Positions 1 through 11,150 of a stretch of DNA of 64,000 bases are shown piece after piece. The notes beneath the pieces are model-generated. The model saw only the letters and a list, made by a program, of their open reading frames with translations. It was not told where the DNA came from and ran no database searches. Source of the stretch: Pardosa pseudoannulata. Taxonomy: Eukaryota; Arthropoda; Arachnida; Araneae; Lycosidae. The stretch lies in NCBI GenBank assembly GCA_032207245.1, contig CM063498.1, positions 51,307,591 to 51,371,590 of the forward strand, read 5' to 3'. Position numbers and translations under genes: made by a program. Every line of letters starts with the position of its first letter. Position 1 is the stretch's first letter.

Positions 1-890
1 TGATGGCTGAATAGCTAACATGTTGGCATTTGACCAGAATATTGGCTTAAGTTCTAAGTTAAATTTAGATGTTTGTATTTATATACACAATCAAATTTGG
101 TTAATTTAATTAAAAGATATTCAAATTATCCAAATTTATTAAAAATGTGTGACAGACTATTTATCTTATCTAATAGGTCTATGCAAAAGAAGTAAAAATT
201 AAGAAAAATAAAGACTAGCATTTTTTTAAATTAAAAAATTGTGATCTTCGTTTGCTTTGTTTATTTTGCTTTACACAATATATAAAATTTTCAAGTACAT
301 TTAAAGAATTGAAAAAGCTATCTTTATTATCATTAATATTATTATATGCTTTCATAAATTATTTTGTTTTTGTAGCATACTCTTAATATAGTTGATATTA
401 AATGTTAATTTATGTGTTGGTCAGCTGTCCACAAAAAATGAATTCAATTGCACCATATTTTTTTAAAATCTAATTTTTGATGCAATATTATTCCATTGCC
501 AATGGCATTATTGTTTGAAAAATTAAATAATTTTAGAATTTATTTATATCACATGTGATTAATAGTTTTATTTGTACATTGGGTACATTGGTTAGATACA
601 TTGGTTCTCTTTAAATGATCTTGCAACAAACTTAGTCTTTTTTTCCGTTAACCTATCCTTTTAAAATCACCAAATATTGCTAAATATAACAAAGAAGTAA
701 AATTCTTTGGTTTATGTTTTTTAAGTTTGTGGAGAAAATTAATTTTTAATAAATGTGTTATTCGTTTAAAAAAATTTCTTTGATTTTTGAAATAAATTAA
801 ATTACCCAGACTGAAGGATGATACAATGCTACTGGTATTTAACTAATATTTCATTTCATCCTTCATTTTTATATCACTGGTTATTTAAAG
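1..890. other. Intronic sequence of BAP1, no exon recognised
   Basis: AT-rich sequence upstream of the first recognisable BAP1 exon. I see no coding exon. Roughly 430-790 resembles 31210-31520: shared blocks include a run ending GTTTGAAAAA, then TTTTATTTGTA, then CTCTTTAAATGATCT in the same order. This part is therefore probably an old dispersed repeat rather than unique intron. Confidence 0.5.
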
Positions 891-1833
891 TACTGTAATT
901 TCACACGTATAGTCCACAGATTATCTGAGTTTAAAAAGCAAATTTCTTCATCTACGGACTATCTGCTGGTTTTTCATTGCTCAAATCATCAAAATCGGAA
1001 AACGGGGGGAAAGAAATGTTGCATGAATGGTCAATGATGAAAATGTAAACAAAAGCACGACTCACAAGATGTCAAGAAAACATTGTACTGTATGGTAATA
1101 AACCATGAAAAAATACAACCTATAAAGCAGAACGAATCAGTGGTAGCAAATAGCGTAATCCTAAATTATGTCCTGGGAAAATATCGATAGTCACTATTTA
1201 CTGCTCCAATCAACAACACTGAGTGGGTGGGTTCAAGATTGAAGGTTGAGGGTCGAAGGTCATTTCACCATGAGGATCATTCGTAATAAAATATTTAGTT
1301 TTCAGTTTTGATTTGTGAGAATATTGGTAATTCATTATGTCTTTAAAACATCATCGTAGTTTTACTGCTGATTTCAAGCTGAAAGTAATTCAGAAGATTG
1401 TCAAGAAAGTAGTAAGGAATTGGCACAAGCAAAAGGAAACATTAAAAATATGAGAAGAAAGCGATCCAATCGTCGTGGAAAAATACAATGGCCTGCATTA
1501 GAAGATGATTTACATAGCTGGGTTCTTGAACAGAGAAATGTAGGCCGCTCTGATTCTTCCGATAAAATTCGTCTCAAAATGGCATAAAAAATGATTTCGA
1601 ATTTTAAAGGTGGAATTAATTGAGTCTAATCCAGATTTTTCGGCACTCTACTGTACTTAGGTTTTATTTTTAAAATGATTTAATATTGTCATACTAAAAT
1701 ACATATTTTTGTGTGTATAATCTGCAGATTATCTAGTGGTGTGGACTATCTGATGATTTATCAAGTTTTTTAAATAAAAAATCATGACCATGGACTATAT
1801 GATGGTGTAGACTATATGTGTGAAATTACAGTA
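891..1833 (+). mobile_element. Non-autonomous pogo/Tigger-type element, copy 1
   Basis: Flanked by TA on both sides. The left end, starting TACTGTAATTTCACACGTA, is nearly an exact inverted match of the right end (about 22 of 24 bases), which fits Tc1/mariner/pogo insertion into TA. Inside, at 1338-1590, are two decayed pieces of a CENP-B/pogo DNA-binding region. The first reads SFTADFKLKVIQK then NWHKQKETLKI and stop, with the middle of the helix-turn-helix deleted. The second, in another frame, reads RGKIQWPALEDDLHSWVLEQ then GRS and IRLK. No DDE catalytic domain is present, so this is a deletion derivative that needed another element to move. A second copy with the same structure lies at 35193-36145. 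It sits in the BAP1 intron. Confidence 0.85.
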
Positions 1834-1993
1834 GTTTCATATCTAAAATTTTCAGTACCTAGTAGCATTGTTAACTTAAAAGTGTGGCTTCAAATGTAAA
1901 TCTGTATTCATATGAGACAGCTCCTTATTTAATAAGTTGTTTTTTTCTAAATGCCGTTTGCTAAATTTCTGAATGTTTATTTTTTAATTACAG

Positions 1994-2795
1994 GATTTGC
2001 TTGCCCTTTTAAAAACTGTAGAAACTGAAATAGCAATTTGTGAAAGTAATTTACATGATGAAATTGAGAAAAGGAAAAAGTATAAGGTAATGTTTATAAC
2101 TTATTATACAGATTAATATTTTTGATTCCTGCTGATATTATAGAAAAAATTTTTTCTACTTAGAGCATTGTTTGTACATAAAATAGAGAAAGAGAGTAAA
2201 AATGATGTAAATCGGTAGAAATTATTTTAAGATTGGGACAGATCACGTAATAATAATTATATAATAGAAAGGTTTAACAGGCTTGGTAGCAAACTCAAAT
2301 GGGTATATTTTTATTAGATATTTTTACTCCTGAAGTAAAATAAAAATATTTTTATTAGTTGGGAATATTTTTGCATATGTAATAATATGCATTATTGCCT
2401 GCACTTAGAAACAAATAAAATATTTGTAATGAATTTATTATAGAATGGTTAAAATTTGTTCTAATATATTTGAAGAATAAAATTGTTTAAGTTAATAATA
2501 TTGTTTGTAAATTGTCATCGGTTAGTAATGATTTATAATTTTATGTATCATTTTAGAAAATGTCTTTTCAGATATGTATGTGTTTGTAAATGTTAATATA
2601 AATTCCTGTGCCATTAATTTTTAATTTGCTGTATTTATCTCCAGAAAAATATCTATAGAATCGGATTAAATCCATTTCTTTAAATGTGTTTTGTTTATCA
2701 TCATTTTGCTAATCTGTTACTTACAGTAGGAGGTTTGGCAGAATAATTTTTGCAGCTAAATTGATTTTGAAATATAAAATGCCTTTTTCACATCT

Positions 2796-2879
<84 letters not shown>

Positions 2880-3426
2880 CATGCATGCATGCATGCATGC
2901 ATACATACATAATACTTTATTTATACAAACATATATATACATATATAAAGTTATACTTAACTTAAGTTGAGAAACAATTCAATTAACAACATTAAAGTAA
3001 TGTCATTTGCTGTATTGATTGTTTAAAACTTAGATTGGTCACACCATCTCATTTGATTTACTCTTAAGGGTCAAAGTGGAAACAGGCAGTAGGGCTAATT
3101 TGACCTGCAGGCCATAAGCTTCATTAAATTTGAAACATTTCATTTTGAAAGTATCTGTAGCAGATTCACAATGGCTTTTACTAAAGTGATGTATGTATTC
3201 ATTCTGTGAACCTTTTATTTATTAGATTGATGACTGTAGGAGGACACACAACTATGATCAGTTCATATGCACCTTCCTGTCTATGTTAGCTGAGCAAGGC
3301 AAACTTGCTGATCTAGTGGAACAACAGTTAGTTGTCCGTAGAAGACAAGGGGTAGCAGTAGGAAAATTGCACAAAACAAAGAAACCTGACAAGCGACGAC
3401 GCTCACGTCCTAAAAAGAAGAAGTGA
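1994..3426 (+). CDS. BAP1: BAP1 (calypso) ubiquitin C-terminal hydrolase, last two coding exons
   Basis: Partial gene; the UCH catalytic domain lies off the left edge. Exon 1994-2086 (31 codons) starts after TTACAG, begins [15 protein letters not shown], ends EIEKRKKYK and is followed by GTAATG. Exon 3226-3426 starts after TTATTAG; its 66 residues begin [17 protein letters not shown] and end in TGA. These match the C-terminal UCH37-like (ULD) region of BAP1, including RRTHNYD.FICTF and the VRRRQGV..G.LHK motif, followed by a basic tail ([15 protein letters not shown]) that serves as nuclear localisation and nucleosome-binding extension. From family knowledge, BAP1 with an ASXL partner (Calypso-Asx in flies) removes ubiquitin from histone H2A, and the ULD makes the ASXL contact. 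The intron between the exons carries a compound microsatellite. I saw no clear AATAAA within about 150 bases after the stop. Confidence 0.93.
2798..2945. repeat. Compound microsatellite (TA)n-(CATA)n-(CATG)n
   Basis: A run of alternating TA passes into tetranucleotide ACAT repeats, then ATGC repeats, then back to ACAT and TATA. It lies in the last BAP1 intron, about 280 bases before the acceptor. The short reading frames across it on both strands are only Tyr-Ile, His-Thr or Met-Cys repeats and are not genes. Confidence 0.95.
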
Positions 3427-6260
3427 ACTTATTAGAGGAAAAAAAAAATGTCACTTTAAAATTCTTTTCAAATTTGGTTGTATTTTATTTAACATTTTTG
3501 TAAATTACTTTTGTATTTTATGTATATAATTCATCACATTGCAACAGTCTGAGGCTCTGGGCACAGCATACTTTTAGGGGCCCCATATGCCTACATTTCT
3601 AGTTCACACAAAGGAAAAACTATAAAATATTGCACTTTTTGTGGTAGTATTTTTACACATATGAAAATTTTTTTTAATTCTGTTTTAAATGAAGATTAAA
3701 ATTTTAAAAAGCTATAAATGTTTTTTTCAATATTTTTAAAAAACTATTTTTTCTTTAGTAAAAAATGTTTACTTCCAAACCAATGCAATACAGTGAAATA
3801 AGGCTGAAAGTTCCCTGTTGATAGGTATTAAATACATATCATAATTTTAAGTTTCTCTGAAATAGTATTCTTATAAGTTTCAAATCAATTTTCTTCAGAA
3901 ATTTACCACTTAATTTATTAAACCACTTAATTAAAATTTACCACTTAAAGCCTCTTTTAATTTGTCTTCAAATATATTTTATGAGATATATACAAATTAA
4001 ATTTTAATTTAAAATAGTGGCTTACATTGATATATTTTAAATGATCTATCTACTCATGTATTTGAAAATATGGTAGGTATCAATATAGTAGGTGATATAC
4101 ACATGTATATATGCATACAGCAGGGGGACTAGTAGGTATTCAGTGGGTATATACAAATACTTGCATGCAGACGAGCAAATCTCTAAGAGGGAGTTATGGA
4201 ATAAAAAATATTAAAATATGATAAATAAATTGTTTTTAAAGTTCGTTTACATGTCTTTTCATTCAAATTAACCCCTTCCTTGTCACTTTTGTTAATATCA
4301 TGGGATGAAGTTTCATACTTTATTTCTTGTACCCAGGGTTTTTCTGGGCTGAAGAGTGTTCAAAAGTAATGCACCAAAATGATTTAAAATAATTTATTTC
4401 TAACACCCAGAAAATATTTTGTTTTTTATGTTTCATATGACGGTACCAAACTATTTATAATGCAATTGGAAATGGTTATTTTAATCTAGATGTCAATTTT
4501 CTCAAATAAAAATATAGGCACTTCCTTTTTTTTTTTAACTGTACAAATGTTAAGATATTAATATTAAATTTATATCTATGACAAGGTCCAGTGTTAAGGC
4601 GAATGAAAAACAGTGTTTCTTGGTAATAATAGGTTTATTAAGTCATTGTTTCATTTAAAAGCAAAACTTGCTCCATTTTCATTTGTTCGTGGCAGAGCTA
4701 AGCGTGGAAAAATGTTAACAGCTCCATGTCCACCCGCTAACTGACTCATATCGGTTCACTTAAACATCAAATACTTCAAATATCTTTCCGCTTGACCGAA
4801 TGATCCCAAAAGCTTATGTGAGCATGGTTTTTTTTATTTATTTTATTATTATGAAAGAGTTCCCTTTTTAAAATCACTTAATTTCCAACTACCCCCTTTT
4901 TAGACCTGACATCTATATTTAGGAAAGGTGAAAGGAGTTTTTCTAAAAGGGAATGATAAAAACATATTTGATAAAAGTGTCAATCATCCTAGAAAGGTTT
5001 GATGATCTACGATTGATAGCAAATTAAAGTTACACTGTGTGAGGGTTTAGAATTATTAGATTTTGCTAATGAACTAACAAATAAGAATCCAAGAAGAGTG
5101 CAGCTCTAACTTTGTGGATGCTTTTCACACTTCTGATAGTATATACATATTCATCATACTAAAAAAAATTAGATATGTTATAAGTTAGTTATGAATCTTT
5201 TAGGAACTCATTTATAAATATGCTTTATATATATATACTTATTTATTTATGAAACTTATGTCTTAAGATTTAGTACATTCAAAATTTGAAAATATAAGTG
5301 TGGCCTTAAATTTTTGATTATAAACTATTATTTTGAAAAAAAATTTTTTTTTTTTACTGATCAGAATAAAAATTTAAATATGTAAGATTCGTGAGGATGT
5401 TATCATGTAGTCATAGACTGATTGGGTTCCCCCCCCCAAAAAAAAAAAGGTGCTGCCCTAGGCAATAATCAGAGCTTGATCTTAATTTTTTTGTGAAGTT
5501 TTTGTGTATTTTTAACTTTATACTATAGTTAGTTTGTTAATTGCTGTTCTTTACTGAATATAATCTTAAAATTCTGATTAAAATATATATTTTACTAAAA
5601 ATCTATGTTTTATATGTATATTTTTTCTCTTTGCCAAAACTGATTAATAATTTTTACCTAGTTATGAGTTTAGATCTTGTTAACTTTTTCTTTTATTTAA
5701 AGAAATTAGTTGAAATGCCATTAAAGAATTGAAAAAAAGTATTATTTATGTGCCAATGTGATATAAATTTCACAGTAAACTTTAAGAAATTTTAAAAGAA
5801 GCTCTAATTCTTGTGCATATTTATTACATTTGCTGTTGATCATGTTAAATTTGCTGATTTACATGTCGATAATGTATATGATGAATGGTGTAATATATTT
5901 TAATATATAGTCTAAATTTTAAATTAGTTGATAATTTTTTTAAAATTTCCAATGTTTTCAAATAACGGTTTCTGTTTATTTTTAAATATAAGTTTAAATT
6001 ACTGTATATTTACAATTTTTGTTTATAATTGAACTCCCAAATTTAAATATTGATTAGTATCTTATATTAATTTTTGCATTTAACTTCTTTTATACAATAA
6101 TTGAATAGATAATGTGGAAGTAAAGAAAAACTGCAGAAGGTCATTTGTATTTAATGAAAACAATTTTGATCATGTTTATGCATGAAGAGCATATTTATTT
6201 TTAACAAATTGTTCATATCTCTTATTCATGATTACTAACTATTGTTCTAATTTTTTCATA
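3427..6260. other. BAP1 3' flank and intergenic sequence, no gene seen
   Basis: AT-rich sequence after the BAP1 stop. No splice-bounded reading frame or recognisable protein was found. Two GC-richer islets stand out: 3543-3600 (with GGGGCCCC) and 5400-5475, which has a C9-A11 homopolymer pair followed by GCTGCCCTAGGC. They could be the ends of an eroded DNA element, but the match between them is too weak to call. Confidence 0.4.
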
Positions 6261-6261
6261 G

Positions 6262-7090
6262 AATTAAACTTTTTCCAAGTACCATCATGCCAAGTTTATT
6301 CAACTTGTCATTTTCTAAAGTTTGCATAGTATTATTGAATCCTGTTTTCCTAAAGCTCATTTAAGCAAACTGGAAATTCAAAAGTTTATGACATAAGTGT
6401 CAGGTTATTTTACATGTATTTTATTGAATAGGGTACATTTTATTCCTGTGTTTGACCCCCCTACATAAGCAACAATTAACTTAAAGGTGTGAGTTGGTTT
6501 TGTATCCACATAAAGCTCAAATTTCTTGATGTCTTTATCATATGCCAGAAGTATTTTTTCTATAATAGCTTCTAAAATTTTCTGAGGATAGTAGAATGAG
6601 TTAGTTTTAGCTGTATGTGAGACTTTTTTTTAGTTTTAATGTATCACTGCAAAAATATTTTGCAACTATCATGAATCTGGCTGGGACGCTCTCATTAACA
6701 AAGCCTTTTGTTAGCAATTCATAGTATTTTTCATCAAATGAGCGAAAAATACTATGATTAAACTGTAATGCGAAACTATTCTTTTTCCATTACAGCCTGT
6801 TAAATACATCCATGTTTCATCTACCGTTACCTCAAATTTCCATTTATTACTAGCAAGGTGATTTTTCTCCAATTTGTTTTTCTGTTGGCATTATGCTTTG
6901 TCAAAAATAGATTAGCCTATTATTTAGATATATTTTTAAACTTAGAATCTTTATAAATGATTCTACTTCAGTACCATAATTCTGAGATACAATACAAATT
7001 ATCTTTTAGTTGGTGGATTTTCTTTGAGAATTGGAGATTTCACTTTCTTGGTAGTAACGCATTTTCAGATTTTCTAAATAGGCTGTTTTG
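6262..7090 (-). pseudogene. Mariner-family transposase fossil
   Basis: Translating the minus strand across several stops and frameshifts gives mariner-type transposase. In order from about 6860 down: FEVTVDETWMYLT, which holds the first catalytic Asp region; ISY-like and AKTNSFYYPQKILEA around 6600; KKFELYVDTKPTHT near 6520, matching the second DD/E strand region usually read as MDKASSHTS; TGIKC, then PDTYVINF and SLLK.ALGK. The last part aligns with the family pattern GIKCIPFDEIPVKSPDASPM.F...LL.RALGK. At least six in-frame stops make it non-functional. Terminal inverted repeats were not identified, so the limits are those of the recognisable protein. Confidence 0.72.
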
Positions 7091-7811
7091 AAGCCATAAT
7101 ATTAATTTTTACTTTCATATAGATGCTCTTTTCCTTTCAAATTAAATTTATTTAGAATGCCTTGTTTAAAATATACTGAACTTGATTTTTAAACAGCTTT
7201 ATAATTTGTTGATATGAATATTTTCTCAGAGTACTTTTACATAACTTTCAAGTGTTTTACCACCATTATGAGTCAGTCATTTTCTATATTCTGTACAAGT
7301 AAATCTTTTATTCTATATTTTGCTTTAAACAAAACAGTAGGAGACAGCTATTCCAAAAAAGACTAATGTTTATCTCAATGTTAATGAGAAACAAAAATAT
7401 AAAATTGTTTTTGTAAAATGCAGGTGACCTTCTGTACACCATTATCTCATTGTAGAATGTGACAAGTATCTATGAAATTGCCTTTAACCTCTAAATTTCT
7501 TTAAATTTTATCCTTTCACTTCAAGGATATTTTGTATTTGTTTTAATTATAAAATTCAAAATTACTTACCAGTATTTACCTAGATTTACTTACCAGTAAT
7601 AAGTACATGAAATTATTTTTTCTAAAAACATGTTTTTTTACTTTATATTTCATAAAAACAGTGATCAAAATTATTTTTTTATTTGCTGATATGTTTAACT
7701 AAAATAAAATATATCAACATTAAGAAATAAATTGTAAATTGATATTTTCTGTATGGGGAAGTTTGGTTTGAAACACCATATCCTAATTTTTTTTATAATA
7801 CCAGAACATAC

Positions 7812-7885
7812 TGCTTAAATCTGATTCTGAATACCTGGTAATAGGATTTGAACGCATGGACTTCAGTATTAACAAGCCTGGGAAA
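7812..7885 (-). mobile_element. Eroded SINE-A fragment inside the duplication, copy 1
   Basis: Contains CTGCTTAAATCTGATTCTGA, then GGATTTGAACGCATGGACTT and CAGTATTAACAAGC. This aligns in order with the minus-strand body and tRNA-like B box of the SINE family seen intact at 38591-38764. The same fragment recurs at 8641-8715 in the second copy of the duplication, so it inserted before the duplication. Confidence 0.6.
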
Positions 7886-8640
7886 ATCCCAGGAATTAAC
7901 GAAATTTGTTTCCATAAGCTGCTTGAAATGTACCATATTTAGTGTTTATAAAGATTTATTTTTTGTAATATTCATATAAATTTATTAAATCTTAATATGC
8001 ACTTAGAAGTAAGAAATTAAGGAAAAAAATATTTATATTTGTTATACTGAAATATGTTTTTTGTTGGATTTGTTTTTAATATTTTTAGTGATATTTCATA
8101 AGTAATATAAAAAGAATGTTGTCATAGAAACTTGACTTGATGCATATTAATGGGCCTTTTTATTAATCAGTAAATTTGAGGTTAAAGTTTTCAAAAATAT
8201 AAAATTGTTTTTGTAAAATGCAGGTGACCTTCTGTACACCATTATCTCATTGTAGAATGTGACAAGTATCTATAAAACTGCCTTTAACCTCTAAATTTCT
8301 TTAAATTTTATCCTTTCACTTCAAGGATATTTTTTTTTTTTAATAAGTTAGCTAATTTATAAAAGTCAAAATTACATACCAGTACTTACCTAGATTTACT
8401 TATCAGTAATAAGTACATGAAATTAATTTTTCTAAAAACATGTTTTTTTTTTTTTTTTTACTTTATATTTGATAAAAACAGTGATCCAAATTATTTTTTT
8501 ATTTGCTGATATGTTTAACTAAAAGAAAATATATCAACATTAAAAAATAAATTGTAAATTGATATTTTCTGTATGGGGAAGTTTGGTTTGAAACACCATA
8601 GCCTATTTTTTTTTTTAACAATACCAGAGCTAAAAGTAAA

Positions 8641-8715
8641 ACTTACTGCTTAAATCTGATTCTGAATACCTGGTAATAGGATTTGAATGTATGGACTCAG
8701 TATTAACAAGCCTGG
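8641..8715 (-). mobile_element. Eroded SINE-A fragment inside the duplication, copy 2
   Basis: Same fragment as at 7812-7885, here with GGATTTGAATGTATGGACTC. It was carried by the local direct duplication rather than by independent insertion. Confidence 0.58.
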
Positions 8716-9009
8716 GGAAATCCCAGGAATTAACGAAATTTGTTTCCATAAGCTGCTTGAAATGTACCATATTTAGTGTTTATAAAGATTTATTTTTGTA
8801 ATATTCATATGAATTTATTAAATCTTAATATGCACTCAGAAGTAAGAAATCAAGGAAAAAAATATTTATATTTGTTAATATGTTTTTTGTTGGATTTGTT
8901 CTTAATATTTTTAGTGATATAGTTTAATATAAAAAGAATGTTGTCATGGAAACTTGACTTGGTGCATATTAATGGGCCTTTTTATTAATCAGTAAATTTG
9001 AGGTTAAAT

Positions 9010-10680
9010 TTTTTTAATTGTGCTTTTACTGGTGAGTTTGTTTTTCAACAGTTATAAATTGCTTCTCACCTATACTAATGCCAGTTCTAAATTTTTAAAG
9101 TATAGTTATTATATGCTTTAGAAATTTAAAAACTATTAAGAAAATAACCATCACAAGTCAATTGTTATGTTTATTAGTTAGCATATTTAGCTAACTATTC
9201 AGAATCAGCTGCAAAAGTTTGATTTTAAAACTCAACTATAAACTGTGAAAGAGGTATCTGTTATGACAAAATAGTTAATGTTGTTTGTAGATTGACAGAA
9301 GTTTACTTTACCAAATAAGTTTGGAGTTAACTGAATAAAAAATACACTAAATGTATTTTACATTCAGAAACTGAATATAAAATTTTTTACACTCCAGGTA
9401 AACATGATCTCTCAAATGCATACTACAATTATTATCTGTTTTGTGACAGAAAATAATTTTTTACAACCCTAATGTTTACAATATCTTATATCTAGATTAC
9501 CTGCTGCTTTGTAATGCTATTATCTCTCATTTCTGATGATTAAACTTTCCTCTTATACTTATTTTATGAAGCCATGTATCTGTTAGGTACACATGCATGA
9601 ACAAGATAGTCATTTGATCACCCTTTATGATAGTTGTAGAAGCTGTTATATAAATATTGCAAAGATTTCCATAGTGTATATTTAAATATTTATGTTAAGT
9701 TATTTGATTTTGTTTTTCAATTATTTCCTCAGATAAAGAATTTTTTTCCACTAATGCAGGGTACTTGACTTTTTTTCAGCATTCAGCCATATAACAGCTG
9801 ATTATAGACCATTTTATCACAGAAACACCATATAGGTTGCCAACATTACTCCCTATGAAGAGACAACACCAATACAACCAAACCTTTCTGGGGAATCAAA
9901 CCTAAGCCCACTGCATGACAGCTTGAAATATTAGCCACTATACAATATGGGCAGCCCCCAGGTAAAGGTTAATAAGGTTGAATAACTGTAATCAAAATAA
10001 TCCCTTTTCTTCATATTTATGTCAATAGTATTTTTCTGTGTTCTAATCATATAACATCACTGTTCACATTTTCTTCCATCTAATTATGCCTAATGTGTAG
10101 CACCTACATTACTATTCTGCATTTATAAAATATTTTACAATAGCCTTATCTCAAGCCAGATTATAGTGCTTTAAAAGCTGTATGCTCACCTATATCATAT
10201 TTATTTTTATGACCATAGTATGGAATTGCATGTCAGATTTTATTTGACAATATCTTTAATAACCACTTGCCTTAAACTGCATTCTATATATTACAAATAG
10301 CAATATGAATATTTCATTCTCTAGACTCATGTTTTTTTGGGGGGATAGTACTCATAAAACTATTGACACTAAAGGAAGGGCATCCAGAAAATAAGAGTAC
10401 TGAACTTCTGATACCTTAAAAAAATTTTGTTCAACAAATTTGGCTACAGTGTTCAAGGTCTCAGTCTTAGGGATAAAATGTGTGTTTGTTTGTCTTGGTT
10501 GGTAACATTTTTGTTGCAATAGCTGTGCAGTAATGAGTTCTTTGTTCTCTATCTCACCAGCTGCAAGTTGAGGAATGTAATATGGTGTCTTCATGTGAAG
10601 GAATACATGCCAATCCAGAGCTTTAATGAAATAAAATATGTGTATGAAACTGATGTCATGGCTGTATCAATGGGTTTAAG
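9010..10680. other. Intergenic; one possible tRNA-like repeat, otherwise nothing
   Basis: No gene recognised. At about 9845-9960 the minus strand contains GGTTTGATTCCCC, a good B-box-like sequence, with TAGTGGCTAA about 45 bases earlier. This suggests an eroded tRNA-derived SINE of a third family, but with only one copy it is uncertain. The reading frame at 10352-10594 (-) has no recognised homology and lies antisense to the flank of the mariner fossil. Confidence 0.35.
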
Positions 10681-10689
10681 TAGTATCAT

Positions 10690-11150
10690 GAGTTTAAAGC
10701 TGATAAAACAAATGTTCGTGATGAACATCTATTAATTATACTGATGTCTCCCTGTTGAATTTTTGACTCAAGAGCTAACAATAAATGTTGCATAGTACTG
10801 TCAAACCCTGTGATGTAAAACAAAAGGGGAATGTTAGTGAAGGGAGTATATTTTTGTAATGCAACAGAACACACAGCCAGTGCCATAAAGCAACTTTTGG
10901 ATTCATTAGTTGGGACATCATCAAACACCATGCTCAGAGCTTTGACCTGGTACCTTCAGATTTTAATCTTTCACCTCTCTAATAGATAGAAAAAGCTTTT
11001 AATCAATAGTGAGGTCTAGAGTGCCATCAAACAGTAACCCAGATGGGGAGGGGAAGACTTTATAAAAAATCACGTTAAGTAAATCCAGGAGGAAGGTAGC
11101 TACATAAAAAAAATACATATTTGATGTATGTAGATAAATTTGAATAATTT
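10690..11150 (+). pseudogene. Second mariner transposase fossil
   Basis: Plus-strand translation with frameshifts gives the centre and end of a SETMAR/mauritiana-type mariner transposase. KRGMLVKGVYF (about 10828) matches the family KRRGMLSKGVLLLHDNARPHT. NRTHSQCHKATFGF then SWDII corresponds to the region after HDNA. SFDLVPSDFNL (about 10937) is the canonical SPDLAPSDFHL motif before the third catalytic Asp. A GGSYIEK-like segment, EEGSYIKK, is at about 11090. The HDN catalytic motif is lost and there are several stops and frame changes. The N-terminal half and the inverted repeats were not found. The minus-strand frame at 10686-10931 is antisense to this fossil and is not a gene. Confidence 0.72.

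Larger units (their letters stand above)
7392..8995. repeat. Direct tandem duplication of about 0.8 kb
   Basis: Copy 1 at about 7392-8193 and copy 2 at about 8194-8995 are collinear and highly similar. Both hold, in order, the block TAAAATTGTTTTTGTAAAAT, a run ending TTATCTCATTGTAGAATGTG, an internal fragment of the (CCAAA)-tailed SINE, and the end block TGGGCCTTTTTATTAATCAG. Differences are mainly poly-A/T length changes and short indels, including an extra poly-T at 8443-8459 and an extra GCTAAAAGTAAA near 8630. The low divergence suggests a fairly recent unequal exchange. No coding frame is conserved between the copies. Confidence 0.88.

Noticed and set aside
3543..5475. Possible old hAT element bounded by GGGC-containing islets
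   Set aside because: The two ends match over only a few bases and no 8-bp duplication could be found.
10352..10931. Two minus-strand frames of 80 and 81 codons as a possible gene
   Set aside because: The 81-codon frame is antisense to recognisable mariner motifs on the plus strand. The 80-codon one has no homology I can name.
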